From: Alcanivorax quisquiliarum
Lineage (GTDB): Bacteria; Pseudomonadota; Gammaproteobacteria; Pseudomonadales; Alcanivoracaceae
NCBI RefSeq assembly: GCF_023051175.1
Contig: NZ_JALKII010000004.1
Coordinates: 124,001-188,000, forward strand
Direction: 5' to 3'
DNA: 64,000 nt
The notes under the pieces were generated by a model that made no database searches, had not been told where the DNA came from, and worked only from the letters and a program-made list of their open reading frames with translations. Positions within the stretch are counted from its first letter, which is position 1. Each line of letters begins with the position of its first letter. This document shows, piece by piece, positions 42,338 through 50,521 of the stretch. Both the position numbers and the translations under genes were made by a program.

Positions 42338-43219
42338 TCACTGCCGCAAGCGGGTCTCATTGGCCGCCAGCTCCACCAGCCGCTGCCGATACAATATGCC
42401 GATCGCCTGCTTGAAGGCATTCTTGCTCAAGCCGGTGCTGGCGCGAATCGCCTCCGGCGCACTTTTGTCACCCAGCGGCAACACGCCACCGGAGCGTTTC
42501 AGTAACGCCAGCACCTCGCCCGCAGCACCTTCCAGCCGCGCCATGCCGACCGGCGCCAACGACAGATCAAGCCGGCCATCCTCGCGCACACGCCGTATAT
42601 AACCCCTCATGCGCTGGCCACGGCGCACCGGCGTGGTGAGCTCATCGTGATAGAGCAAACCCCAGAAGCGGTGATTGACGATCGCCTTGCGGCCCAGATC
42701 AGTGCGCTCGGCCATCACCAGCGTGACCTCATCGCCGGATTTCAGCCCGCTGGCCTCATCGGCAATAAAATCATCCAGCCGTGTCGAGGCCGCCAGCCGG
42801 CCACGCTCATCGCGAAACACCATGGCCAGCAACTGACGCCCCTGCTCCACCGGCGCCTGCTGTTCGGAGAATGGCAGCAGCAAATCTTTCGGCAGACCCC
42901 AATCAAGGAAGGCGCCCACCGGCGAGAGGCTGGCGACACGGAACCAGCCCACCTCACCCACCTGCGCCAGCGGCATCTTCGGAGTAGCGGCCAGGTGGCC
43001 ATCGGCATCCAGGAACACAAACAGATCCAGCCACTGGCCCACCGCGCAATCCGCCGCCGTATGCTGGGGCAGGATCAGTATCTGCCCATCCTCGCCGCCA
43101 TCGGCATAGAACCCGGCACGGCCGCGCCGCACGACTTCAAGACGATTGCTGCGCCCGATCACCACCGCAGCGGTCGGGCTCATGTCGGGTTTTACCCTGT
43201 CAGCTTTGGTGTCAGACAT
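42338..43219 (-). CDS. CvfB-family S1-like RNA-binding protein
   Basis: The 293-residue protein resembles the CvfB/YitL family: three S1-like OB domains (about 18-75, 80-145, 150-225) followed by a winged-helix domain (STGLSKNAFKQAIGILYRQRLVEL). Segments such as GAFLDWGLPKDLLLPFSEQ and GYIRRVREDGRLDLSL are characteristic. Family members bind RNA; in Staphylococcus CvfB affects virulence, and no role is known for most gammaproteobacteria. Met13 (43183) is a possible shorter start. Confidence 0.85.
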   Translation of the reverse strand: MSDTKADRVKPDMSPTAAVVIGRSNRLEVVRRGRAGFYADGGEDGQILILPQHTAADCAVGQWLDLFVFLDADGHLAATPKMPLAQVGEVGWFRVASLSPVGAFLDWGLPKDLLLPFSEQQAPVEQGRQLLAMVFRDERGRLAASTRLDDFIADEASGLKSGDEVTLVMAERTDLGRKAIVNHRFWGLLYHDELTTPVRRGQRMRGYIRRVREDGRLDLSLAPVGMARLEGAAGEVLALLKRSGGVLPLGDKSAPEAIRASTGLSKNAFKQAIGILYRQRLVELAANETRLRQ

Positions 43220-43225
43220 GCAGGC

Positions 43226-43756
43226 CTACCACATCAGATCATCAGGAATCGGGTAATCTGCGTAGGGATCGTCTTCTGCCGGCGCGTTCTTGTCACGCTG
43301 GTGCAGCACTACCACGGTTTCCGGGCGGCGCTCCTGAATGCGCGCTGCAATATTGGCCGGCACAACTTCATAGCCGTTGTCGCCATGCACCACCGCAAGC
43401 TGACCACGGGCGAGCTGATCCACCATGGGCGGCAGCACGTAAATTTTCTGGATTTTCTTGTCGTCGGTGAACTGATACGGCGCCTCACCGCGCTCACGGG
43501 GCAGGCGATGGGCCATCACCAGCTGGCGCACCTGCGCGCTGATCGCCTTCTGCCGCGCCTCGTCTTCACGCTGCTGATTCAGCAGCCGTGAGCGCTCGGC
43601 CTGCTCCGCCTGCAACTGCCGCACCCGGGCAGCGGCGTCATCCACACTTTCACCACGCTCGCGTTGCTTGTTGGCCTGGCGCTTCTGGTGCTCAGCCTGC
43701 CGCGCACGTTTCTTGTCCGCAAGCCCGGCCTTGAGTAACTGATCCTTGAGAGACAT
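43226..43756 (-). CDS. DUF2058 family protein, YaiL-like
   Basis: A 176-residue soluble protein starting MSLKDQLLKAGL, typical of DUF2058 (E. coli YaiL). The first half is a highly charged, Arg/Gln/Glu-rich coiled coil (about 12-75). The second half holds the conserved YQFTDDKKIQKIYV and VVLHQRDKN segments. The function is not established. It lies 6 bp from the cvfB-like gene and is probably co-transcribed. Confidence 0.88.
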   Translation of the reverse strand: MSLKDQLLKAGLADKKRARQAEHQKRQANKQRERGESVDDAAARVRQLQAEQAERSRLLNQQREDEARQKAISAQVRQLVMAHRLPRERGEAPYQFTDDKKIQKIYVLPPMVDQLARGQLAVVHGDNGYEVVPANIAARIQERRPETVVVLHQRDKNAPAEDDPYADYPIPDDLMW

Positions 43757-43839
43757 GACATTGATCCGACACAGACTGTGATGCCGGTATTCTGGGGGAG
43801 GATGAAAACAAGTGCCAGCGATGAGGCCGGCCGGAACGT

Positions 43840-43879
43840 GCGCCTGCGCCGGCCCGGCAATGGCCGGGGGCGCAGGCGC
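43840..43879 (-). terminator. strong hairpin after the outer-membrane protein gene
   Basis: An 11-bp stem GCGCCTGCGCC (43840-43850) with GGCGCAGGCGC (43869-43879) continues, after a GG bulge, into CCCGGC-AATG-GCCGGG. It begins 6 bp past the stop of the leftward gene. The T-run is missing. Confidence 0.55.
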
Positions 43880-43885
43880 AGTGCA

Positions 43886-44626
43886 TCAGAACGTGAACGT
43901 CAGAGCCAGGTACGGGCCTTTGAGGGAAAAGTCGGAATCCAGATCGCTGACATCATCCAGCTCCAGATCGAGACGGTTGTAGCCCACTTGCACGCCGAGC
44001 AGGAAATCGGATGTCCAGCCCAGGTAAACATTGGTGTCTTGCAGCTTGCTACCGTCGTAGCTGACCACGTTCACTTCGCCACCGGCGTAAAAGCCGCTGA
44101 ACGGCAGATTGCCGCGTGCAGCCAGATGCAGCATGGGGATGGTTTCGCTGGCGGATTCGCGGGCGCTTTCTGTCGTGGAGGCGATATTGAACTCGGCTTC
44201 CAGTCGGCGCACATTCAGACCCAGATCCAGCTTCACCCAGTTGTTCAGCGGGCTGTAGTAGAGCGTCAGATCGGTCATTTCCAGATCGTAGCTTGAGCTC
44301 ACTGTGTCCGACACATTGAACGTCTCACCACCAAAGCTGATCTGGCGGCTCAACGTATTGCGTGCAGAGTCCGAAATTTCGCTGTGGCGCAGGCGCACAT
44401 TGGGCAGCACCGGGATCGGATGCTCCAGGCCGATATACAGCACGTTCTCACGGGTCTTGTCGAAATCCAGATCCCGATCAAAGCTGATGTCATCCCCCCC
44501 GGACGACACGGTGCCGCTGAGCTCTGCATTCCAGGAATAGGCTCCGGCGTAGATATCCACCAGCGGGGCGCTGTACGCGGCCGGCGCCAGCAATGTCAGG
44601 CCCAGGGCCATACAGGCTTTACGCAT
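43886..44626 (-). CDS. small outer membrane protein, TIGR04219-like
   Basis: A 246-residue protein with a signal peptide (about 1-19, ending AYSA) and a run of alternating amphipathic strands ending in the aromatic TFTF typical of outer-membrane barrels. The pattern VDIYAGAYSWNAELSG near the mature start and GWTSDFLLGVQVGYNRLD near the end fit the TIGR04219 outer-membrane family, whose function is unknown. The ATG at 44626 is chosen because it gives a proper signal peptide; the frame stays open to 44926 with no such feature. Confidence 0.82.
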   Translation of the reverse strand: MRKACMALGLTLLAPAAYSAPLVDIYAGAYSWNAELSGTVSSGGDDISFDRDLDFDKTRENVLYIGLEHPIPVLPNVRLRHSEISDSARNTLSRQISFGGETFNVSDTVSSSYDLEMTDLTLYYSPLNNWVKLDLGLNVRRLEAEFNIASTTESARESASETIPMLHLAARGNLPFSGFYAGGEVNVVSYDGSKLQDTNVYLGWTSDFLLGVQVGYNRLDLELDDVSDLDSDFSLKGPYLALTFTF

Positions 44627-44972
44627 TGTGCAACTCCTTGCATCAGACTTTTCCCGCCACCCCAGCGCGGCGAGAATCTGGCCGGCAGTATTACACCGCT
44701 CGCCAGCGGAAAAAAGACTCTTCGGATTGGCGGAGCCCGCTGCCGCAGGCATATGAGCCCGCCGGCTGAGCCTGCCGGCAGGGGGGTAAACCATGCCCAA
44801 CCGAGCGCAAAGCGCAACCATGGTGCCAACTTTCGTTTTTTTGCTTTTGTCTTTTTGCCGTCGCCGCACCGCTGGTCGCCAGGTTACATCCTGAAATAAG
44901 CCTCCGCTGTCCCCATCGCCGCGCATTGATTACACTTTCGCTACCTTTCCGGACCTGTTCCCGACAAAAACT
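44627..44972. other. divergent intergenic region upstream of plsB
   Basis: A 346-bp region between the leftward outer-membrane protein gene and rightward plsB. It should carry both promoters, but no clear -35/-10 pair was recognised. A T-rich tract (44832-44862) and the palindrome CCTGCCGGCAGG (44772-44783) are the only notable elements. No gene is seen. Confidence 0.4.
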
Positions 44973-47483
44973 ATGACTTTCTGGTTTGGCCTCGACCGAC
45001 TGTTCTTCTTTCTGGCTCGCATTTTTCTCAACTGGTGCACCCGCACAACCAGCCTGCACCGTGATGCGGCAGAATTGGGGATCGACCCCACAAAGCCGAT
45101 CTTTTATGTGCTGCGCGAGGCGTCTCTCGCCGATCTGCTGCTACTAGACCGGGAAACCCGGCGGCTCGGCCTGCCCAGCCCGCTGGCACCGCTTGCGCTG
45201 TCCGATCGCACCTTGCGTCGCAGCTACTTCTACCTTTATCGCCGTAAGGCACTGGTCGGCAGGGAGCGTGTCGGTGGCAACAACGCCCGCCTGATTCGTC
45301 TGGCAGAATCGCTGGGCCAACACCCTGAAGACGATTTGCAGCTGGTGCCGGTATCACTGTTCTGGGGCCGCCGACCCGACAAAGAAAACTCGCTCTGGAA
45401 GATCATCTTCGCCGATAACTGGTCGCCGCCGGGTTTCATCAAGAAATTCTTCATCATTCTGACCCAGGGGCGGCAGCTGTTCATCAATATCAGCCAGCCG
45501 ATGTCCATGCGCCAGCTGGTGGACGAAAGCCTTACGGCGGAGCGTGCCGTGCGCAAGGCGCAGCGTATTCTGCGCGTACATTTCCGCCGCCAGCGCGAGG
45601 CGGTTATCGGGCCGGATTTGTCGCACCGACGAACACTCGTCAACAGCCTGATCGAAAGCGCTCCGGTGCGGGAAGTGATTAATCAGGCCGCCGCCGAAAG
45701 CGGCGACAGCTATGAAAAGCACGAAGCCCGTGCGCGCAGCTACGCCATGGAAATCGCTGCAGATTATTCCCACACCGTTATCCGTTTTCTGGAAGTGCTG
45801 CTGGAGTGGGTCTGGAACCGGCTCTACAGCGGCCTGCGTGCCTACAATCTGGAAAAGCTGCAAACCGCAGCTCAGCACCACGAGATCATCTACGTGCCCT
45901 GCCACCGCAGCCACGCTGACTATCTGCTGCTTTCCTACCTGCTTTACAAGAACGGCCTGGTGCCGCCGCACATTGCTGCCGGCATCAACCTCAACCTACC
46001 GGTTATCGGCACTGTTTTGCGGCGTGGTGGCGCTTTCTTCATGCGCCGCAGCTTCAAGGACAATCCGCTGTATTCGGCGGTGTTCAACGAGTACCTGCAC
46101 ATTATTCTCAGCCGCGGCTATTCCATCGAATACTTTGTCGAAGGCGGCCGCAGCCGCAGCGGGCGCATGCTCAATCCGCGCCCCGGCATGTTGAAGATGA
46201 CCGTAGAGAGCTTCATTCGTGACAGCAGCAAACCGGTGGCGCTGGTGCCGGTTTACATCGGTTACGAAAAGCTGATCGAGGGCAGCACCTATATCGGCGA
46301 ACTGCACGGGGCAAAAAAGCAGAAGGAAAGTATTTTCGGCTTCGTGAAATCGCTCTCGGTGCTGCGCAGCCATTTCGGCGAGGTGCATGTGAATTTCGGC
46401 GATCCGGTACTGCTGAATTCCTTCCTCGATGCCGAGCTGCCGCAATGGCGTGAGCTTGATGCCAGCCAGCCGCTGCCCGAGACACTGAAGCAGGTTGTCA
46501 GCACGCTCGGCAATACCGTGGTCACGCGCATCAATGCCGCCGCCGTTGCCAACCCGGTCAACCTGCTGGGCCTGGCATTGCTGGCGACGCCCAAACACAC
46601 CATGGATGAGATGCAGCTCAAACGGCAGCTGGCGCTGTACATCACCATTCTTGAACAGGCGCCTTACGGCGGCAGTATCGAGATTGCCAATACCGACCCC
46701 GGCGACATCATCGAATACGGCCTGCGCAACGATTTCATCGTGCGGGTGGAGCATCCGATGGGCAGCCTGATCACCACCGACAACATGACCGCGCTGCAAA
46801 TGGCTTATGTGCGCAACAACAGCCTGCACCTGTTCGTGCTGCCGGGCCTGGTCTGTGCGCTACTGCAAGATGCCCGCGATATCCGGCGCGACCAGCTCAA
46901 GCAGCTGGTGCACCTGCTGTATCCGTTTTTCCAGGCGGAATATTTCCTGCACTGGGATAACGATGCCGATCTGTTCCAGGCCGTGGATCACGCCATCGAT
47001 GTGCTTGCGGCCCAGGGGCTGGTGCGCGTGACCGGTGATCAGTTGCGCGGCGCCCCGCTGCACTCGATGGAATCGGAGCTGCTGGATCACCTCGGCCAGA
47101 CAGTCGCGCAGGCGCTGGAGCGGTTTTTCCTCACCATTCGCCTGCTGGTGGAGCACGGTAACAACCGCCTCACTGCCGAGATACTGGAAGACCTCGCGCA
47201 ACAGACCGCACAGCGGCTCTCGCTGCTTTACGAATTCAATTCGCCGGAATTCTTTGATCGTGTCGTGCTACGCAACTTCATCAATCAATTGCGTGGTTAC
47301 GGGCTGGTCAGCACCGGCGAGCACGGCCTGCTGTCATTCGACGAGCGCTTGCGGGCGCTGGACGATGAAGCCCGGCGCATGCTCAGCCCGACACTGCGCC
47401 ACGCCATCGTCAGGCTGACGCAACTGTGCCAGGAGCAAGCCCTTGATACGCCAGTGCCGCCGCCGGAACGCAGCGCACCCTGA
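44973..47483 (+). CDS. plsB: glycerol-3-phosphate 1-O-acyltransferase
   Basis: Inner-membrane enzyme that puts the first acyl chain on glycerol 3-phosphate. The 836-residue protein (E. coli PlsB 807) has the acyltransferase HX4D motif in PCHRSHADYLLLSY, then FFMRRSF, EYFVEGGRSRSGRML and LVPVYIGYEKL. It complements cdsA and the fab genes of the window. The ATG at 44973 has no convincing Shine-Dalgarno. Confidence 0.95.
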   Translation: MTFWFGLDRLFFFLARIFLNWCTRTTSLHRDAAELGIDPTKPIFYVLREASLADLLLLDRETRRLGLPSPLAPLALSDRTLRRSYFYLYRRKALVGRERVGGNNARLIRLAESLGQHPEDDLQLVPVSLFWGRRPDKENSLWKIIFADNWSPPGFIKKFFIILTQGRQLFINISQPMSMRQLVDESLTAERAVRKAQRILRVHFRRQREAVIGPDLSHRRTLVNSLIESAPVREVINQAAAESGDSYEKHEARARSYAMEIAADYSHTVIRFLEVLLEWVWNRLYSGLRAYNLEKLQTAAQHHEIIYVPCHRSHADYLLLSYLLYKNGLVPPHIAAGINLNLPVIGTVLRRGGAFFMRRSFKDNPLYSAVFNEYLHIILSRGYSIEYFVEGGRSRSGRMLNPRPGMLKMTVESFIRDSSKPVALVPVYIGYEKLIEGSTYIGELHGAKKQKESIFGFVKSLSVLRSHFGEVHVNFGDPVLLNSFLDAELPQWRELDASQPLPETLKQVVSTLGNTVVTRINAAAVANPVNLLGLALLATPKHTMDEMQLKRQLALYITILEQAPYGGSIEIANTDPGDIIEYGLRNDFIVRVEHPMGSLITTDNMTALQMAYVRNNSLHLFVLPGLVCALLQDARDIRRDQLKQLVHLLYPFFQAEYFLHWDNDADLFQAVDHAIDVLAAQGLVRVTGDQLRGAPLHSMESELLDHLGQTVAQALERFFLTIRLLVEHGNNRLTAEILEDLAQQTAQRLSLLYEFNSPEFFDRVVLRNFINQLRGYGLVSTGEHGLLSFDERLRALDDEARRMLSPTLRHAIVRLTQLCQEQALDTPVPPPERSAP

Positions 47484-47871
47484 CTGACGCCTCGGCGGCA
47501 GCTCGCCGCCGGGCGGTGCCGTGCCCCGGCTCTCACGCTCCGGAAACGGCATCAGCTGGCATCCGAGGCAGGCGCGTTACCCATGACACTTCGCACGTAC
47601 TGGCCGCCGTGCAAACCTGACATTGGCGCTCCGCGCCCGAGCCTGCCGAACAGGCCGGGAGATTGAAGGTGCGACGTTGGTGCGCTGGCAGCAGATTCCC
47701 GTACGCAGTGCTCAGACCGTCCGTACTGCTCGACAGGACAATGCCGGATCGCTGGATAAAATAGTACCGGATGATAAGGCTAGATAGCCCAATAGATAGC
47801 CGCGAACAAAGACAGCGACAAGAGGTGCCGTCATGCAGTGCGCCGGGCCGCCTCAGCGCACCGCCAGCCCC
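47484..47871. other. gap between convergent plsB and rsmJ
   Basis: A 388-bp region without a recognisable gene. A 7-bp stem CGGCGGC (47493-47499) with GCCGCCG (47505-47511) lies just after the plsB stop and may help end its transcript. The remainder (47600-47820) shows short A/T-rich words but no repeat or gene that I can support. Confidence 0.4.
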
Positions 47872-48594
47872 TCAGCCCGTCACATAAACATCGAAGCGCA
47901 CCGTCTTGCCGGTCAGCTGGTGCGAGGGCGTGCGGCCAGCCAGCACCGGCGCACGCAGCGGGCGCTTCACCACCACCCGCTTGCGCGCACATGCCAGCGC
48001 GGCCGCCAGCAGACCGGCCTCCCCCTCCGAGCTGTCAACCGGCGCCAGCTGCTGCACCCAGGCCAGCTCCTTCTTCACGGCGGCGGATTTCTCCCGCTGC
48101 GGAAACATCGGGTCGAGATACACCACCTCAGGCTTCTCGGTGGCTGTCGCCAGCCAACCGGTTGCATCCGCCTGCACCAGTGCCATCCGGCCGGCCGGCA
48201 CGCCGGCACGGCGCAGCCCGTCTGCCAGCATCGCGTGCAGCACCGGCTGCCGCTCCAGCAAGATCACCTGCCAGCCGGCGGCGGCCAGAATGGCGGCATC
48301 CCGCCCCAGGCCGGCGGTGGCATCAATCACGGTGCCGCCGCCCTCGGGCAACGCGCCCGCTGCACGCACCAGCTTCTCGTGGCGCACGCGCTCGGGCGCA
48401 ACCCGATAGCCGGTACGCCCAAAGGTGAGATCGACGCGCAGCGGCGCTTCAGGGCCGCCAGGGCGCCACAGCGACAACGCATCGTCGCGCACCCCCAACA
48501 CCAGCGAGCAACCCGCGGCTAGCGCTGCCTGCTCGTCGGCCACCGGAGTGCCGGGCAAGCCGGCTGGCACGCCCGGCAACAGACCCAGCAACAT
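47872..48594 (-). CDS. rsmJ: 16S rRNA (guanine(1516)-N2)-methyltransferase
   Basis: SAM-dependent methyltransferase that modifies G1516 of 16S rRNA. The 240-residue protein has the SAM motif DATAGLGRDAAILAAAGW and the RsmJ signature YLDPMFPQREKSAAVKKEL. The C-terminal segment VVVKRPLRAPVL also matches. It follows uppP by 3 bp. Confidence 0.92.
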   Translation of the reverse strand: MLLGLLPGVPAGLPGTPVADEQAALAAGCSLVLGVRDDALSLWRPGGPEAPLRVDLTFGRTGYRVAPERVRHEKLVRAAGALPEGGGTVIDATAGLGRDAAILAAAGWQVILLERQPVLHAMLADGLRRAGVPAGRMALVQADATGWLATATEKPEVVYLDPMFPQREKSAAVKKELAWVQQLAPVDSSEGEAGLLAAALACARKRVVVKRPLRAPVLAGRTPSHQLTGKTVRFDVYVTG

Positions 48595-48597
48595 GGC

Positions 48598-49407
48598 TCA
48601 GGCCACGCCCAGCCACAAGCTCAGCAGCAACACCGAGCCCAGCAGCAGACGATAGATCGCGAACGGCGCCATGCTCATACGCGCCACCAGTCGCAGGAAA
48701 AAGCCGATCGACAGATACGCCACCAGCGCCGACACCAGGCACGCCACGGCCAACTGCGCGAAGCTGTAGCCATGCTCGAACCCGATCAGGTCGCGGCTCA
48801 TCAACACCAGCGCACCGAGAATCACCGGAATGGAAAGCAGAAAGGAAAAATGCGCACCATCTTCACGCCGCAGCCCCAGTAGCAGCGCCGCCGTGAGCGT
48901 AATGCCGCTGCGCGAGGTGCCGGGAATCAGCGCCATCGCCTGAGCCAGCCCGATCAGTGTGGCCACACCCATCCCGATGCCCATCAGGCCAATCGTTTGC
49001 CGGCCACGCGCGTCCGCCACCCACAGCAACAGGCCGAACAGGATGGTGGTGGTCCCGATGACGGCGACCGAGCGCGTGTACTGCTCGATCATATCCTTGA
49101 ACAACAATCCGAAGATCACCGCCGGCAGCGTCGCCCATACGATCAATAACCCCAGCCGCAAATCGTCGTTCACGCGGCGCTGGCTGACGCCCTGCCAGGC
49201 GCCCGCCACCATGGCACCGAGCTGCGCACGGTAATAGCCCAGCACAGCCACCAGCGTGCCCAGGTGCACGGCCACATCAAACGCCAGCCCCTGATCCTGC
49301 CAGCCCAACAACTGCGCCGGCAGAATCAGATGCGCGGAACTGGAAACGGGCAAAAACTCGGTCAATCCTTGAACAACGGCCAGAATCAGGGCCTGCAACC
49401 AGTCCAT
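48598..49407 (-). CDS. uppP: undecaprenyl-diphosphate phosphatase
   Basis: BacA-type inner-membrane phosphatase that releases undecaprenyl phosphate for cell-wall and LPS cycles. The 269-residue polytopic protein has both family motifs, VQGLTEFLPVSSSAHLIL with the catalytic Glu and Ser cluster, and PGTSRSGITLTAAL. The ATG at 49407 overlaps the thioesterase stop by one base. The upstream in-frame extension to 49500 is inside that gene and is rejected. Confidence 0.95.
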   Translation of the reverse strand: MDWLQALILAVVQGLTEFLPVSSSAHLILPAQLLGWQDQGLAFDVAVHLGTLVAVLGYYRAQLGAMVAGAWQGVSQRRVNDDLRLGLLIVWATLPAVIFGLLFKDMIEQYTRSVAVIGTTTILFGLLLWVADARGRQTIGLMGIGMGVATLIGLAQAMALIPGTSRSGITLTAALLLGLRREDGAHFSFLLSIPVILGALVLMSRDLIGFEHGYSFAQLAVACLVSALVAYLSIGFFLRLVARMSMAPFAIYRLLLGSVLLLSLWLGVA

Positions 49408-49847
49408 CAGCTCTCCTTGGTAAGCGCCACAGCGTAACCTGAAATAAACTCCGGCGGCATCCGGCGCGGCTTGCCGGAATCCACCGCCACACAGACCCAA
49501 CGGGTTCTGGCACGCGCCAGCGTCAGGCCATCCTGCTCACGAATAATCTGGTAGCGCCGCGTCATGCTGATGCGCTGATCGTTCTCGACGATCCAGGTGC
49601 CGAGCAGCAAGCGTTCATCGACAAACGCCGGTGCCAGGTATTCGATTTCGGTATGGCGCGCCACGAATGCTCGATTGAGGCGCTGATACGCATCCCAGCC
49701 CAGCCCCAGCGCATCGGTGTGCGCCCAGGCCACTTTTTCCAGCCAGCGCACATAAGCGGCATTGTTGGCGTGCCCCATGCGATCAATGAAAGCAGCATCC
49801 ACATTCATCGCCAGCACATACGGATCGGGCAGATCCCACTCACTCAT
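49407..49847 (-). CDS. acyl-CoA thioesterase of the 4HBT/YbgC hotdog family
   Basis: A 146-residue single hotdog-fold protein. The family active-site segment DRMGHANNAAYVRWLEKV at residues 21-38 has the usual Asp/His/Asn residues. It probably hydrolyses an acyl-CoA; the substrate is unknown. The ATG at 49847 overlaps the tsaB stop by 4 bp and the stop overlaps the uppP ATG, so tsaB, this gene and uppP are translationally coupled. Confidence 0.85.
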   Translation of the reverse strand: MSEWDLPDPYVLAMNVDAAFIDRMGHANNAAYVRWLEKVAWAHTDALGLGWDAYQRLNRAFVARHTEIEYLAPAFVDERLLLGTWIVENDQRISMTRRYQIIREQDGLTLARARTRWVCVAVDSGKPRRMPPEFISGYAVALTKES

Positions 49848-50521
49848 TGCCTTGCTCCCTGAATCACCTGGTCGCGCAAATACACCGGGCGGGCCTGTGC
49901 GGCCGCCACCCCCTCTCCGGCAGCAAAGCCTGGCGCTGCCAAGCGCACGATAGTTGCTGCGCGGGGGTAGCCGTCCGGCAACCACTGCTGCAAGCCAGGC
50001 AGCGCCCGTTGCAGCGCCTCGCGATGCACTTCGCCGGAGCCGGTGCCCATCTGCACTTGCGCTGGCAACGGTGGCAGCGTCGTCGGGCTGGCGAGACAGT
50101 CGGCCACCAGCGCGTGCACCCCGTCGCTGCCCTGTTGCTCATAGACGGCCAGATACAGCTCGTTCATGCGCGCATCAAAGGCCGTCAACAGCGGCCCTTG
50201 TGCACCGCGATCAAACGCGGCCAGCGCCGCCGATGCCAGCGTGGAAATACCCAGCACCGGGCGATCAATGGAGAATGCCAGCCCCTGTGCTACCGCCACC
50301 GCGACGCGTACGCCGGTAAAGGCGCCCGGCCCACGGCCGAACGCCACACCGTCAAGCTGCGCCGGCGTCAGCCCGGCGTCTGCCAGCAGCGCCGCAACCA
50401 TAGGCAGCACCCGCTCGGTCTGGCGGCGTGGCGCCATTTCAAAATGCTCCAGCACGGTGCCGTTTTGCCACAGCGCGACCGAACAGCTGTCGGTCGCCGT
50501 TTCAATGCCGATCAGTTTCAT
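49844..50521 (-). CDS. tsaB: tRNA threonylcarbamoyladenosine biosynthesis protein TsaB
   Basis: A partner of TsaD in making the t6A37 modification of tRNAs that read ANN codons. From the ATG at 50521 it has 225 residues (E. coli 231). It has the ASKHA-fold start IGIETATDSCSVAL and the GRGPGAFTGVRVAVAVAQGL segment that distinguishes TsaB. The start overlaps the helicase stop by 20 bp. Confidence 0.93.
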   Translation of the reverse strand: MKLIGIETATDSCSVALWQNGTVLEHFEMAPRRQTERVLPMVAALLADAGLTPAQLDGVAFGRGPGAFTGVRVAVAVAQGLAFSIDRPVLGISTLASAALAAFDRGAQGPLLTAFDARMNELYLAVYEQQGSDGVHALVADCLASPTTLPPLPAQVQMGTGSGEVHREALQRALPGLQQWLPDGYPRAATIVRLAAPGFAAGEGVAAAQARPVYLRDQVIQGARQ

